From positions 93,309 through 157,308 of the forward strand of contig JACBXP010000004.1 in assembly GCA_015863185.1 (NCBI GenBank): DNA of 64,000 nucleotides. The letters run 5' to 3'. Origin of the DNA: Aerococcaceae bacterium DSM 111020. GTDB lineage: Bacteria > Bacillota > Bacilli > Lactobacillales > Aerococcaceae. The position numbers were made by a program, and so were the translations under genes. The notes beneath the pieces are model-generated. The model ran no database searches. It saw nothing but the letters and a program-made list of their open reading frames with translations, and was not told where the DNA came from. Shown here one piece after another: positions 27,226 to 38,028 of the stretch. Position 1 is the stretch's first letter; each line of letters begins with the position of its first letter.

Positions 27226-28434
27226 TTGAAAAAAACATTATTAACTCTATTGTCGTGTTCATTAGTATTATCTGGTCTACCTACACAGGTGTTGGCGCAA
27301 TCTGACGATTCTGCGGAAGAAAGTTCAGAAGTGGTATCTACAGAGGAGACAACGGATGTTTCAACAGAAGAAGTATCATCTGAAGAAGCAACGGAAGAGA
27401 CAGGTTCAGAAGAAGCAGAAGCGGAAAATGCTGAAGAAACTTCAGATGATGCTGCTGCGACAGAATCTGAAACAGAAGAGGAAACGGAATCAGCAGACGA
27501 ACAAGCAGAGAATGCCGTAACCATTAAAATGGGCTATGGTGCACCTCATGGTGACAAATCCTTTGCGGTGACTTATGTTGTCATGGATGGCGATGTGGTA
27601 ACGCACGCATACATTGATGAATTCCAATTCCTAGAAGAAGCTGAAGGTGTTCCAAATAGTGATGGTGCCTTTGCGGATGGTTTCGCAGAAGGTGTTGTAT
27701 TAGCAAGCAAACGTCAAAATGACGAAGCTTACTCTGCAAACATGGAAGAAATCGCTGGCGCAACACAAACCTATGGTGAAAGCATGGACGCTGTTCAAGC
27801 ATTCGCTGAAGGGAAAACACTCGAAGAAATTCAAGCAGCTATTGATGAATTAGGTGCTCTACCAGAAGATGGTAGCCCAGCTGACGTCGTATCAGGATCA
27901 ACATTTGCTGATACAAGTGGTTACTTACAAACAATCATTGACGTAGCTGAAGAAGGCTTTGAGTTCCAAGGTGAAGCAGCTGGAGATATCGCAAATGCAG
28001 AATTCTCTTACTCATTACAACCATTAAGCCAAGATACGGCTGTATCTTTAGTGGGTGTGTTACATGATGGAGAGACAATCTATGCTGTTGCTCAAGATGA
28101 GTTACAATTCAACGCTGAAGGGGAAGGCGTACCAAACTCAGATGCTGGATTTGGTGAAGGAATTGCTGAAGGCAATGTCTTAATCTCTAAATTAGAAAAC
28201 GATGAAGCATACTCTGCAAATATGACAGAAATTGCAGGCGCTACTCAAACTTATTCAGAATCCCTTAAAGGAATCTCTGAAGCAGTGGCTGGTAAAACAG
28301 TTGAAGAAGTAGAAGCAATGCTTGAGGAAGTAAATAATTTAGGTGAAGAAGATAATGTGGCAGACGTTGTATCTGGTTCAACATTCTCTTCAATGAATGA
28401 ATATTTAGAAGCGATTATCAATACATTAAAATAA
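27226..28434 (+). CDS. Secreted twin-domain flavoprotein, PplA-like
   Basis: A 402-residue exported protein: signal peptide (cleavage likely after VLA, residue 24), an acidic Ser/Glu/Thr-rich linker (25-95), then two homologous ~145-residue domains (about 98-245 and 258-402). Each ends in DVVSGSTF (220-227 and 380-387), a close match to the ApbE flavinylation motif with Thr226 and Thr386 as candidate attachment sites, and each holds EIAGATQTY. This layout matches PplA, the FMN-bearing surface protein of the Listeria electron-transfer locus. Unlike that lipoprotein, no convincing lipobox is present (the only early Cys, 11, lies too close to the N-terminus), so it may be released or loosely bound. 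Flavinylation is inferred. Confidence 0.75.
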   Translation: MKKTLLTLLSCSLVLSGLPTQVLAQSDDSAEESSEVVSTEETTDVSTEEVSSEEATEETGSEEAEAENAEETSDDAAATESETEEETESADEQAENAVTIKMGYGAPHGDKSFAVTYVVMDGDVVTHAYIDEFQFLEEAEGVPNSDGAFADGFAEGVVLASKRQNDEAYSANMEEIAGATQTYGESMDAVQAFAEGKTLEEIQAAIDELGALPEDGSPADVVSGSTFADTSGYLQTIIDVAEEGFEFQGEAAGDIANAEFSYSLQPLSQDTAVSLVGVLHDGETIYAVAQDELQFNAEGEGVPNSDAGFGEGIAEGNVLISKLENDEAYSANMTEIAGATQTYSESLKGISEAVAGKTVEEVEAMLEEVNNLGEEDNVADVVSGSTFSSMNEYLEAIINTLK

Positions 28435-28486
28435 TCGTAACTGAACAGTAAAATAACTAAACTATCGATTGATGGAAAAAGTGAAG

Positions 28487-28525
28487 AGTGGTTTAAGATC
28501 TTTCGATCTTAAACCACTTTTTTTG
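28487..28525 (+). terminator. Terminator after the PplA-like gene
   Basis: A perfect 14-base stem AGTGGTTTAAGATC/GATCTTAAACCACT (28487-28500 with 28505-28518) has a TTTC loop, followed by a T run. Confidence 0.95.
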
Positions 28526-28704
28526 TGATCTTTTATTTTGACACTATACAAATAAGAAACACTCGCAATTGAAAGATAAACGGAATTAATCGATATATAA
28601 TCAAAGTTTATTGATAACAATAAAATGAAATCGATTTCGATTAAATATCGGTAAGAAATCCGTAAATATCCTGACAAATGCTAGCATTATCAAATTTACA
28701 GGCG

Positions 28705-28710
28705 TATAAT
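28705..28710 (+). promoter_or_regulatory. Candidate -10 box of the atp operon
   Basis: A perfect TATAAT lies 56 bases before atpB. No good -35 box is found at 16-18 bases (TAGCAT at 28682), so an activator or another promoter may be involved. Confidence 0.4.
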
Positions 28711-28766
28711 AATTGAGTCTTTAGGTGACACTGAAGAAATAAACATTTTGGAAAGAAGGAAAGTCA

Positions 28767-29486
28767 ATGGGTAGTAGCACTGTCACATTTGAACTGTTCG
28801 GTCTGCCAATTGGATTGAATGTTCTCTTGAGTTTAATTGCCACCGTCCTTATTATTAGTCTTCTCGTTTTTTGGATGACGCGGAGATTATCCGTTACCGA
28901 TCCACCGAAATCTCAACTAGTCCTTGAATATTTAGTTGATTTTGTGGGGGATATTGTACGGGACCAAATCGGTTCATCCACGCGTCCGATTTATATTGGT
29001 TTATCTCTGGCATTGTTTTTATTTATCTTAGTAGCCAATATTTTGGGATTACCCATATTAGTCGAACACCATGAAATCTCTTATTGGAAGAGCCCGACGG
29101 CTGAATTAGCGGTCACATTGGCAATGGCTATATTGATGAATGTCATCTCACATATTTTAGGAATGCGTGCTAAAGGAATAGGACAATACTGGGTCGATAC
29201 TTATTTAAGACCGAGCCCGTTCTTGTTACCCGTGAAGGTCGCTGAAGAGTTGATTAATATGTTGACGCTCGCGATGCGTTTATTTGGGAATATCTTTGCC
29301 GGTGAAATCCTCCTCAATCTCATCGCGAAATTGGGAAATAGTTTTGGTGTCACAACATGGCTCGTCGGTATCCCATTACAAATCATTTGGCAAGGTTTCT
29401 CTGTCTTTATCGGAGCCATCCAAGCTTATGTATTTGTCACTTTATCTATGGTTTATTTAGCTGAAAAAGTAGAGATAGAAGAATAA
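28767..29486 (+). CDS. atpB: F1Fo ATP synthase subunit a
   Basis: The proton-channel subunit of the membrane sector. The 239-residue polytopic protein carries the essential arginine in AMRLFGNIFAGE on the helix facing the c-ring. ATG 28767 follows the ribosome site GAAAGAAGG. It is the first gene of atpBEFHAGDC. In fermentative Lactobacillales this enzyme mostly works as a proton-pumping ATPase for pH control. Confidence 0.95.
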   Translation: MGSSTVTFELFGLPIGLNVLLSLIATVLIISLLVFWMTRRLSVTDPPKSQLVLEYLVDFVGDIVRDQIGSSTRPIYIGLSLALFLFILVANILGLPILVEHHEISYWKSPTAELAVTLAMAILMNVISHILGMRAKGIGQYWVDTYLRPSPFLLPVKVAEELINMLTLAMRLFGNIFAGEILLNLIAKLGNSFGVTTWLVGIPLQIIWQGFSVFIGAIQAYVFVTLSMVYLAEKVEIEE

Positions 29487-29494
29487 AGGAGTAA

Positions 29495-29713
<219 letters not shown>

Positions 29714-29727
29714 TTGGAGGGATTGGA

Positions 29728-30225
29728 ATGTTATTTTCACCAACATCATTAGGGAATGCGTTAATGACACTCATTGCCTTCTTGATTTTGTTTTATGTGA
29801 TTTATCGCTTTGCTTATCAACCGGTCATGAATATATTAAATGAAAGAAGAGCGCTCATCGATCAAGAGATTGAAAAAGGTTCCAAAGCTCAAGCAGACGG
29901 TGAAGCAACGGTCATTGAAGCCAATGAATTAATGCAGCAAGCACGGACAGAAAGTGTGCAAATTGTTCAAGATGCTAGAAAACAAGCCAAAGAAGAACAA
30001 CAACAGACTCTTCGTGAAACGGAACAATCGATCGTTCAGATGAAAGACGATGCCCAAATGCAGTTAGATCATGAACGTGCCCAAATGCGTCAAGAAATGG
30101 AACAAGATACCATCACACTCGCTGTGGAATTGACAAAAAAACTCGTGCAGAAAGAAGTCACAGCTCAGGATCATCAAGATATTATTCAACAATTTATCGA
30201 GAGATTGGAAGCGAATGCCTCATGA
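29728..30225 (+). CDS. atpF: F1Fo ATP synthase subunit b
   Basis: The peripheral stalk subunit: one N-terminal membrane helix (about 10-28) and a long charged, coiled-coil-prone helix. Its length of 165 residues is normal. The C-terminus (IIQQFIERLEANAS) is complete, so the shortened delta gene that follows, overlapping by four bases (ATGA), has not been fused to or absorbed into it. Confidence 0.94.
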   Translation: MLFSPTSLGNALMTLIAFLILFYVIYRFAYQPVMNILNERRALIDQEIEKGSKAQADGEATVIEANELMQQARTESVQIVQDARKQAKEEQQQTLRETEQSIVQMKDDAQMQLDHERAQMRQEMEQDTITLAVELTKKLVQKEVTAQDHQDIIQQFIERLEANAS

Positions 30226-30530
30226 CAAATTTAGAACACAATGATCATTTACATGTGATCAAATTGGCACAAGCAGAAGACTTGATCACTGAACGAACAG
30301 GATCTGTTCATCCGATTACCATTAAGAGTGCCATTGATCTATCCTCCGAACAAATTGAACGCATTGTCAAAGCAGTTCGGCAGATTACTCATGAAGATTT
30401 CACTCATGTGTTTCATCTTGTTGATGATGCAATGTTGATGGGTGTGAGTGTCAATACGGATGCTTTTTATTATGAATTATCTGGGCAAAAAATGTTAGAA
30501 GAATTAGCCCTCGTTATGCATGAAAGTTAA
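30222..30530 (+). CDS. atpH: F1Fo ATP synthase delta subunit, short form lacking the N-terminal domain
   Basis: Only 102 residues, against about 175-180 for the family. The sequence from HPITIKSAIDLSSEQ to LEELALVMHES matches the delta C-terminal domain, which binds subunit b, including the VD..M.GV core. The preceding ~30 residues do not resemble the six-helix N-terminal domain that holds the alpha-subunit N-termini at the top of F1. The upstream gene overlaps by ATGA, so there is no room for a missing 5' part, and no frameshift is seen. The assignment rests on the C-terminal pattern and the operon position between b and alpha. Confidence 0.8.
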   Translation: MTNLEHNDHLHVIKLAQAEDLITERTGSVHPITIKSAIDLSSEQIERIVKAVRQITHEDFTHVFHLVDDAMLMGVSVNTDAFYYELSGQKMLEELALVMHES

Positions 30531-30539
30531 GGTGGCATT

Positions 30540-32054
30540 ATGGAACAGAAAAAGTTAGATCTTATTCACAAAATCCAAGCCCATCAATTTAAAGACGAAC
30601 CTGAAGATGTCGGGATTGTCACTTATGTAGGGGATGGGATTGCTCGTATTAGTGGATTGCGTTCTGTGATGTATGGCGAAATGATCCATTTCCAGAATCA
30701 ATCCGTTGGCATGATCCAAAATCTTAACACCAATGAAGTAGGTGCGATTGTCTTTGGGAATTATCATGATATCAATGACGGGGAAATTGTTCATCGTTTA
30801 AATCGCGTCATGGAAGTCCCCGTCGGCGACGAATTGCTCGGTCGGGTCGTTAATCCATTGGGTGAACCGATTGATGGGTTGGGTCCGATTCAGACGGTGA
30901 AGACACGTCCAGTGGAAGCCGAAGCGCCTAGCATCATGGATCGTCAAAGTGTGGAAGAACCGATGCAGACCGGAATTAAAGCAATCGATAGTTTGGTCCC
31001 TATCGGTCGAGGGCAACGGGAACTCATTATTGGTGACCGTAAGACCGGGAAAACAACAGTTGCTATTGATATGATCCTCAATCAAAAAGATAAAGATGTT
31101 TTGTGCATTTATGTAGCGATTGGTCAAAAAGAATCGACCGTTAAGAATATTGCCCGTGTCTTAAAGGAACAGGATGCGATGAAGTATTCAATTATCGTCT
31201 CAGCCAGTGCGTCGAATCCGTCAAGTTTACTCTATTTAGCACCTTATGCCGCGATGGCGATGGCTGAAGAATTTATGTATCAAGGTAGACATGTGCTTAT
31301 TATTTTTGATGATTTATCGAAACAAGCAACCGCTTATCGTGAAATGAGTTTACTCTTAAAACGACCACCTGGCCGAGAAGCTTATCCAGGTGATGTCTTC
31401 TATCTTCATTCGCGCCTACTCGAACGGGCAGCGAAGTTGAATGATGACTTAGGCGGTGGTTCGATTACTGCTATTCCAATCGTGGAGACGCAAGCAGGAG
31501 ATATTTCGGCCTATATTCCAACCAATGTGATTTCGATTACGGATGGGCAAATCTTCCTTGAATCAGATTTATTTAATAGTGGTGTCAGACCAGCGATTAA
31601 TGCCGGATTATCCGTCTCCCGTGTTGGCGGTTCCGCTCAAATTAAAGCGATGAAACAAGTCTCAGGAACTTTACGGATTGACTTATCCAGTTACCGTGAA
31701 TTAGAGGCGTTCAGTCAATTCGGTTCTGAACTGGATGCATTGACTCAACAAAATCTCCAAAAAGGAGAGAAAACAGTCGAACTATTAAAACAATCCGCTC
31801 ATGTTACAATTCCTGTCGCCAAACAAGTCGCTATTCTTTTTGCATTGGCGCATGGCTATTTAACCGAGATACCTGTTCATGAGGTACGTACCTATGAACT
31901 AGAATTGTATGATTATTTAGAGACACATCATTCAACATTGTTAGACGGAATCGCTGAATCAGGTCAATTACAAGATCCGGAAAGTTTAGAACATGCCATT
32001 GATGCCTTTACAACTACATTCAAAGGTATGCATCATGTCACAGAAACAGATTAA
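30540..32054 (+). CDS. atpA: F1Fo ATP synthase subunit alpha
   Basis: A non-catalytic nucleotide-binding subunit of F1, 504 residues. Walker A is GDRKTGKTT, and the late motif [12 protein letters not shown] is also typical. The N-terminal helix that normally docks to delta (here [13 protein letters not shown]) is kept, a few residues shorter than usual, which is notable beside the shortened delta subunit. Confidence 0.96.
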   Translation: MEQKKLDLIHKIQAHQFKDEPEDVGIVTYVGDGIARISGLRSVMYGEMIHFQNQSVGMIQNLNTNEVGAIVFGNYHDINDGEIVHRLNRVMEVPVGDELLGRVVNPLGEPIDGLGPIQTVKTRPVEAEAPSIMDRQSVEEPMQTGIKAIDSLVPIGRGQRELIIGDRKTGKTTVAIDMILNQKDKDVLCIYVAIGQKESTVKNIARVLKEQDAMKYSIIVSASASNPSSLLYLAPYAAMAMAEEFMYQGRHVLIIFDDLSKQATAYREMSLLLKRPPGREAYPGDVFYLHSRLLERAAKLNDDLGGGSITAIPIVETQAGDISAYIPTNVISITDGQIFLESDLFNSGVRPAINAGLSVSRVGGSAQIKAMKQVSGTLRIDLSSYRELEAFSQFGSELDALTQQNLQKGEKTVELLKQSAHVTIPVAKQVAILFALAHGYLTEIPVHEVRTYELELYDYLETHHSTLLDGIAESGQLQDPESLEHAIDAFTTTFKGMHHVTETD

Positions 32055-32069
32055 GAAGGTGAGTGCAGA

Positions 32070-34446
<2,377 letters not shown>

Positions 34447-34457
34447 GAGGATACATT

Positions 34458-34898
34458 ATGGCAAATAATGACATGAACTATATTCAAATTGCTATCTATT
34501 CTCCGGGGGGGTTGATATATAATCATCGTGGGCTGGGGTGTAAGCTTCAGACCGAAGAAGGGGGATTGAGTATCTTACCGCACCATGTTCCAGTGATTGT
34601 CAGTCTTGATATCGGGGCCGTGGTTGTCAAACGTCTCGATGGGGACCCCGATTATATTGCCGTTGATGGAGGTGTGGCAACCTTTGAAAACAACACACTC
34701 ACTATTATGGCAACTTACGCGATTCGAGCGCGAGATATTGATACCGCCAAGGTCGAAATTGAAAAACAAAATGCCCAAGCGGCCATGTTTGATGCCCAAC
34801 AACAAGATGATCTCAGCGCCTATCGCCGTGCGAAAGTTGAATTGAGCCGTGCCATTAATCAAATTAATGTCAGTCGTCAGCGTCGTCAACAAGGTTAA
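34458..34898 (+). CDS. atpC: F1Fo ATP synthase subunit epsilon
   Basis: The rotor-foot and inhibitory subunit, 146 residues: N-terminal beta sandwich (GGLSILPHHVPVI, AVDGGVATF) and C-terminal two-helix hairpin (from about residue 95, ending RRQQG). It ends the atp operon; a terminator begins seven bases after its stop. Confidence 0.94.
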   Translation: MANNDMNYIQIAIYSPGGLIYNHRGLGCKLQTEEGGLSILPHHVPVIVSLDIGAVVVKRLDGDPDYIAVDGGVATFENNTLTIMATYAIRARDIDTAKVEIEKQNAQAAMFDAQQQDDLSAYRRAKVELSRAINQINVSRQRRQQG

Positions 34899-34904
34899 CA
34901 ATGA

Positions 34905-34953
34905 GTCGATCTATTATTTTTCGAATAGGAGAAATAATGGACCGGCTTTTTTT
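34905..34953 (+). terminator. Terminator of the atp operon
   Basis: GTCGATCTATTATTT (34905-34919) pairs with AAATAATGGACCGGC (34932-34946), with two wobbles and one mismatch, followed by seven T. The ribosome site of the next gene (AAGGAGG) starts only four bases later. Confidence 0.8.
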
Positions 34954-34967
34954 ATAAGGAGGAAATA

Positions 34968-35447
34968 ATGCAAGCAGCAGAATGGATCGAATATTATGAA
35001 CTACTTCCCCATCCAGAAGGGGGTTACTTTAAACAAGTTGCCAAATCATCTGACATCCTTCAAGAAGAGAGGAAAGAAAGAGCGCGTTATACTAGTATTT
35101 ATTTCTTATTGACCGATGATAATCCATCACGATTTCATAGACTTACCGCCGATGAAATATGGTATTTTCATGCTGGAGCTCCTTTAACTGTACATATGAT
35201 TTCGCCTGAAGGAGACTATCAAACGGTGAAAATCGGGGCAAATCCTCAACAAGATGAGCAGCTACAATTTACTGTTCCCGCAGGCTATATTTTTGGTTCG
35301 ACAGTTGACACACCGGATGCTTATGCACTCGTCAGTTGTATGGTCGCTCCGGGATTTGAATTTGAAGACTTTGAATTATTCCATCGGGAAGATTTATTAG
35401 CACAATACCCTGACCATCAAGAAATTATTACACGACTGACGAAATAA
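34968..35447 (+). CDS. Cupin-fold protein of the DUF985 family
   Basis: A 159-residue cytosolic protein with the family pattern LLPHPEGGYF, YFLLTDDNPSRFHRL, DEIWYFHAGAPL and the late VAPGFEFEDFEL. The fold is a cupin beta barrel; the enzymatic role of the family is not established. No separate promoter is visible between the atp terminator and its ribosome site, so expression may depend on read-through or on a promoter hidden in the terminator. Confidence 0.85.
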   Translation: MQAAEWIEYYELLPHPEGGYFKQVAKSSDILQEERKERARYTSIYFLLTDDNPSRFHRLTADEIWYFHAGAPLTVHMISPEGDYQTVKIGANPQQDEQLQFTVPAGYIFGSTVDTPDAYALVSCMVAPGFEFEDFELFHREDLLAQYPDHQEIITRLTK

Positions 35448-35475
35448 GCAGTAAATTAACAAACGAGAGGTGGGT

Positions 35476-35517
35476 ATGTTATTATTACTTAGAAATCGAA
35501 CTAAAATCAGAAAGTGA
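35476..35517 (+). CDS. Possible 13-residue leader peptide
   Basis: After GAGAGGTGGG (35465-35474), ATG 35476 opens the peptide MLLLLRNRTKIRK, which stops nine bases before the monooxygenase gene. It starts with four Leu codons (TTA TTA TTA CTT) followed by alternating basic residues. The monooxygenase has only a weak ribosome site (AAAGTGAG), which overlaps the end of this small frame, so its translation may depend on ribosomes leaving the leader. No peptide of this sequence is known to me; it could be chance. Confidence 0.35.
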   Translation: MLLLLRNRTKIRK

Positions 35518-35525
35518 GTGTTTAA

Positions 35526-36608
35526 ATGTTTGAGAAATATGGCATTGATTCCATTAAAGGACTGGAATTTGGTCTCTATACTTTAGGGGACCATATTGCG
35601 GATCCGGCAACAGGAAAGCGTGTTTCACCACAAGAACGGATTCAACAATTCATCGAAATGGCCAAGCTAGCGGATCAAGCCGGCTTGGATGTATTTAGTA
35701 TTGGTGAGAGTCATCAAGAATATTTTGTGAGTCAAGCGCATGCGGTCATCTTAGCTGCTGTTGCTCAAGCGACGAAAAACATTCGCATTTCTTCCGCGTC
35801 TACGATTGTATCAACGTCAGATCCTGTACGTATTTATGAAAATTTTGCAACCTTGGATTTAATTTCAGGTGGAAGAGCCGAAATTATTGGGGGTAGAGCT
35901 TCTCGTGTGGGCCTCTTTGATTTATTGGGCTATGATCTGCAAGATTATGAAGCATTATTCGAAGAGAAATTTGCCTTATTGAATCTAATCAATGATAGTC
36001 AAGGCGAACCGATTAATTGGGAGGGAGAATACCGCGCCCCTCTCAAAGACGCTGTTGTCCTTCCGGAACCCGTACAGGAAAAATTGCCCATCTGGCGCGC
36101 TGTGGGTGGTGCCCCGGCTTCAGCGATTAAAGCAGGGATGCAAGGTGTACCGATGTATCTCGCAGGACTGGGTGGTCCCATGACGAGTTATAAGCGAACG
36201 ATTGATGCTTACCGTGATGCCCTAAGTTATAGCGGATATAATCCTGAAGAATATCCCGTGGCTTTGGCTGGATTCTTATTGATTGCGGAAGATAGTCAAC
36301 AGGCTTTAAGGCAATATTATCCATCGATTAATGAAGGGATGATGCGTACTAATGGTCAAGGCTTTCAGAAGCGTGCTTTTGCTCAAGGAGTGGACCCTCG
36401 TAGTATCATGAATATTGGTAGCCCACAACAAATCATTGAGAAAATACTGCAACAGCATGAATTATTTGGTCATCAACGGTATGTGGGACAGATGGACTTT
36501 GGCGGGGTACCTTTCAACGTGATTATGAAGAACATTGACATCATTGGTGAAGAAATATTACCTGCCATTCGCAAGTACACCAAGCCAGATAAGGAGGACA
36601 CGAAATGA
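35526..36608 (+). CDS. LLM-class flavin-dependent monooxygenase
   Basis: A luciferase-like TIM-barrel enzyme of 360 residues that would use reduced FMN and oxygen. Motifs are LGDHIADPATG, FSIGESHQEYF, GGRAEIIGGRAS and the late VDPRSIMNIGSPQQI. The substrate is unknown; alkanal, sulfonate or thioether-type compounds are oxidised by relatives. The next gene, overlapping by ATGA, is an FMN reductase, the usual source of the reduced flavin. Confidence 0.85.
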   Translation: MFEKYGIDSIKGLEFGLYTLGDHIADPATGKRVSPQERIQQFIEMAKLADQAGLDVFSIGESHQEYFVSQAHAVILAAVAQATKNIRISSASTIVSTSDPVRIYENFATLDLISGGRAEIIGGRASRVGLFDLLGYDLQDYEALFEEKFALLNLINDSQGEPINWEGEYRAPLKDAVVLPEPVQEKLPIWRAVGGAPASAIKAGMQGVPMYLAGLGGPMTSYKRTIDAYRDALSYSGYNPEEYPVALAGFLLIAEDSQQALRQYYPSINEGMMRTNGQGFQKRAFAQGVDPRSIMNIGSPQQIIEKILQQHELFGHQRYVGQMDFGGVPFNVIMKNIDIIGEEILPAIRKYTKPDKEDTK

Positions 36609-37171
36609 GAATAATCGGATTATCCGGATCGATTGTCGGCAAGAATACTAGCACGGCGATGAAGCAAGTTGCTAAAGCTTTTGTAGAGTATTATCCAGAG
36701 ATTGATTTTGAATTGATAGACTTGGCTGATTTATCGATTGATTTTGCTGACGGTCGTCATTTTCAAGATTATTATGGCGATACGGGGCATCTAATTGAAC
36801 AAATTATGCTGGCAGATGCCTTGATTATTGGTACCCCTATTTTTCAAGCCTCCATTCCAGCTCCGTTGAAGAATGTGTTTGATTTATTACCTGAAGAAGC
36901 TTTACAGGATAAAGTGGTCTCATTACTGATCACCGCAGGGTCATCGAAGCATTTCTTTGTTGCTGAAACACAAATCAAACCGATTCTGTCTTATTTGAAG
37001 GCAACGATTTTACAGAAATACTTATTTATTACCGGACAAAATTTTTTCAATGGCGAATTAGTAGCGGATGACTTATATTTCCGCATTCAAAATCTTATCG
37101 AAGATACGGTATTAATGACTGAGGCACAACAATCTCTGATTGAAGCACGCGATGCGAAATATGACTTCTGA
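36605..37171 (+). CDS. NAD(P)H-dependent FMN reductase (SsuE-like)
   Basis: A flavodoxin-fold reductase of 188 residues with the phosphate loop GLSGSIVGKNTST and the flavin-site motif GTPIFQASIPAPLKNVFD. It overlaps the monooxygenase gene by four bases, a typical two-component monooxygenase arrangement where this enzyme supplies reduced FMN. Confidence 0.88.
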   Translation: MRIIGLSGSIVGKNTSTAMKQVAKAFVEYYPEIDFELIDLADLSIDFADGRHFQDYYGDTGHLIEQIMLADALIIGTPIFQASIPAPLKNVFDLLPEEALQDKVVSLLITAGSSKHFFVAETQIKPILSYLKATILQKYLFITGQNFFNGELVADDLYFRIQNLIEDTVLMTEAQQSLIEARDAKYDF

Positions 37172-37180
37172 CAAATAATA

Positions 37181-37215
37181 AATCCAGAATGCGAATAGGC
37201 CGCATTCTGGATTTT
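37181..37215. terminator. Bidirectional terminator between FMN reductase and fetB
   Basis: A perfect 13-base stem AATCCAGAATGCG/CGCATTCTGGATT (37181-37193 with 37201-37213) and a seven-base loop lie between convergent genes. Only a short T run follows on the plus strand. Confidence 0.8.
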
Positions 37216-37242
37216 GTATTCTATGGGCAATTGGAAGGTGTG

Positions 37243-38028
37243 TTAAGATTCATCAGTCTGTTTGTAGACCCCAACAAAGCGTCCTTCTTGATCGAAGAAG
37301 TAGGGGTAAGCGAGATAGACCGCAATGACTGACGTGATTGTCGCGGTAGAAATCATCATAAAATAAACCATGATTTGATACATAATCGCATCCATTGGTG
37401 TCGTTCCTGCTAACATCATTCCGGTCATCATTCCTGGAAGCGTGACTAAACCGACGGTACGAACATTATCAATGGTTGGTTGCAAGGAACCTTTTATGGT
37501 TTCTTGAATGATTTCTTTGGATGCTTGCTTGGTCGTTGCACCTAAGGCAAGCTTTTCGTTCACGGATTGTCTTTTGTCACGGTATAACATGGTTAAATTG
37601 CGAAATGTTAAGCCGATGATACCCATTCCATTTCCAACTAACATTCCGGTGACGGGAATCAGTTGCGATGACGAGAATAAGAGTGTCCCTGAGAGAACAA
37701 GAATGACGATGGCGACCATGGTCCCCACTAATATTGCAATCAGCGATATTTTGAAGGCATTCGGAATGCCATTTGCACGTTTACTCGCATTGTAAGCCGC
37801 ATTAACAATCATTACTAATATAACACCAAGTGTCACCAGTTTGGAATCCCACTGGAAGACATAGGTTAAGATATAGCCGGCGGCAACCAATTGAATAATC
37901 ATTCGGGCAACCGCAATAATCAATTCCTTATTGAGTTCTAACTTTTCCTTGGAGCTAATGGCCATCGCTATTAAAACTAAAGAAAAGGAAAAAGCCAATG
38001 AAAGAGGACTAATCACTAATTCATGCAT
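37243..38028 (-). CDS. fetB: Iron export ABC transporter permease FetB
   Basis: A UPF0014-type membrane protein of 261 residues with about seven helices. The family core GMGIIGLTFRNLTM and VGLVTLPGMMTGMMLAGTTP are clear. With the adjacent ATPase it forms FetAB, an exporter linked in E. coli to iron efflux and peroxide resistance; the metal is inferred here. Its ATG lies inside the end of the ATPase gene (8-base overlap). Confidence 0.88.
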   Translation of the reverse strand: MHELVISPLSLAFSFSLVLIAMAISSKEKLELNKELIIAVARMIIQLVAAGYILTYVFQWDSKLVTLGVILVMIVNAAYNASKRANGIPNAFKISLIAILVGTMVAIVILVLSGTLLFSSSQLIPVTGMLVGNGMGIIGLTFRNLTMLYRDKRQSVNEKLALGATTKQASKEIIQETIKGSLQPTIDNVRTVGLVTLPGMMTGMMLAGTTPMDAIMYQIMVYFMMISTATITSVIAVYLAYPYFFDQEGRFVGVYKQTDES

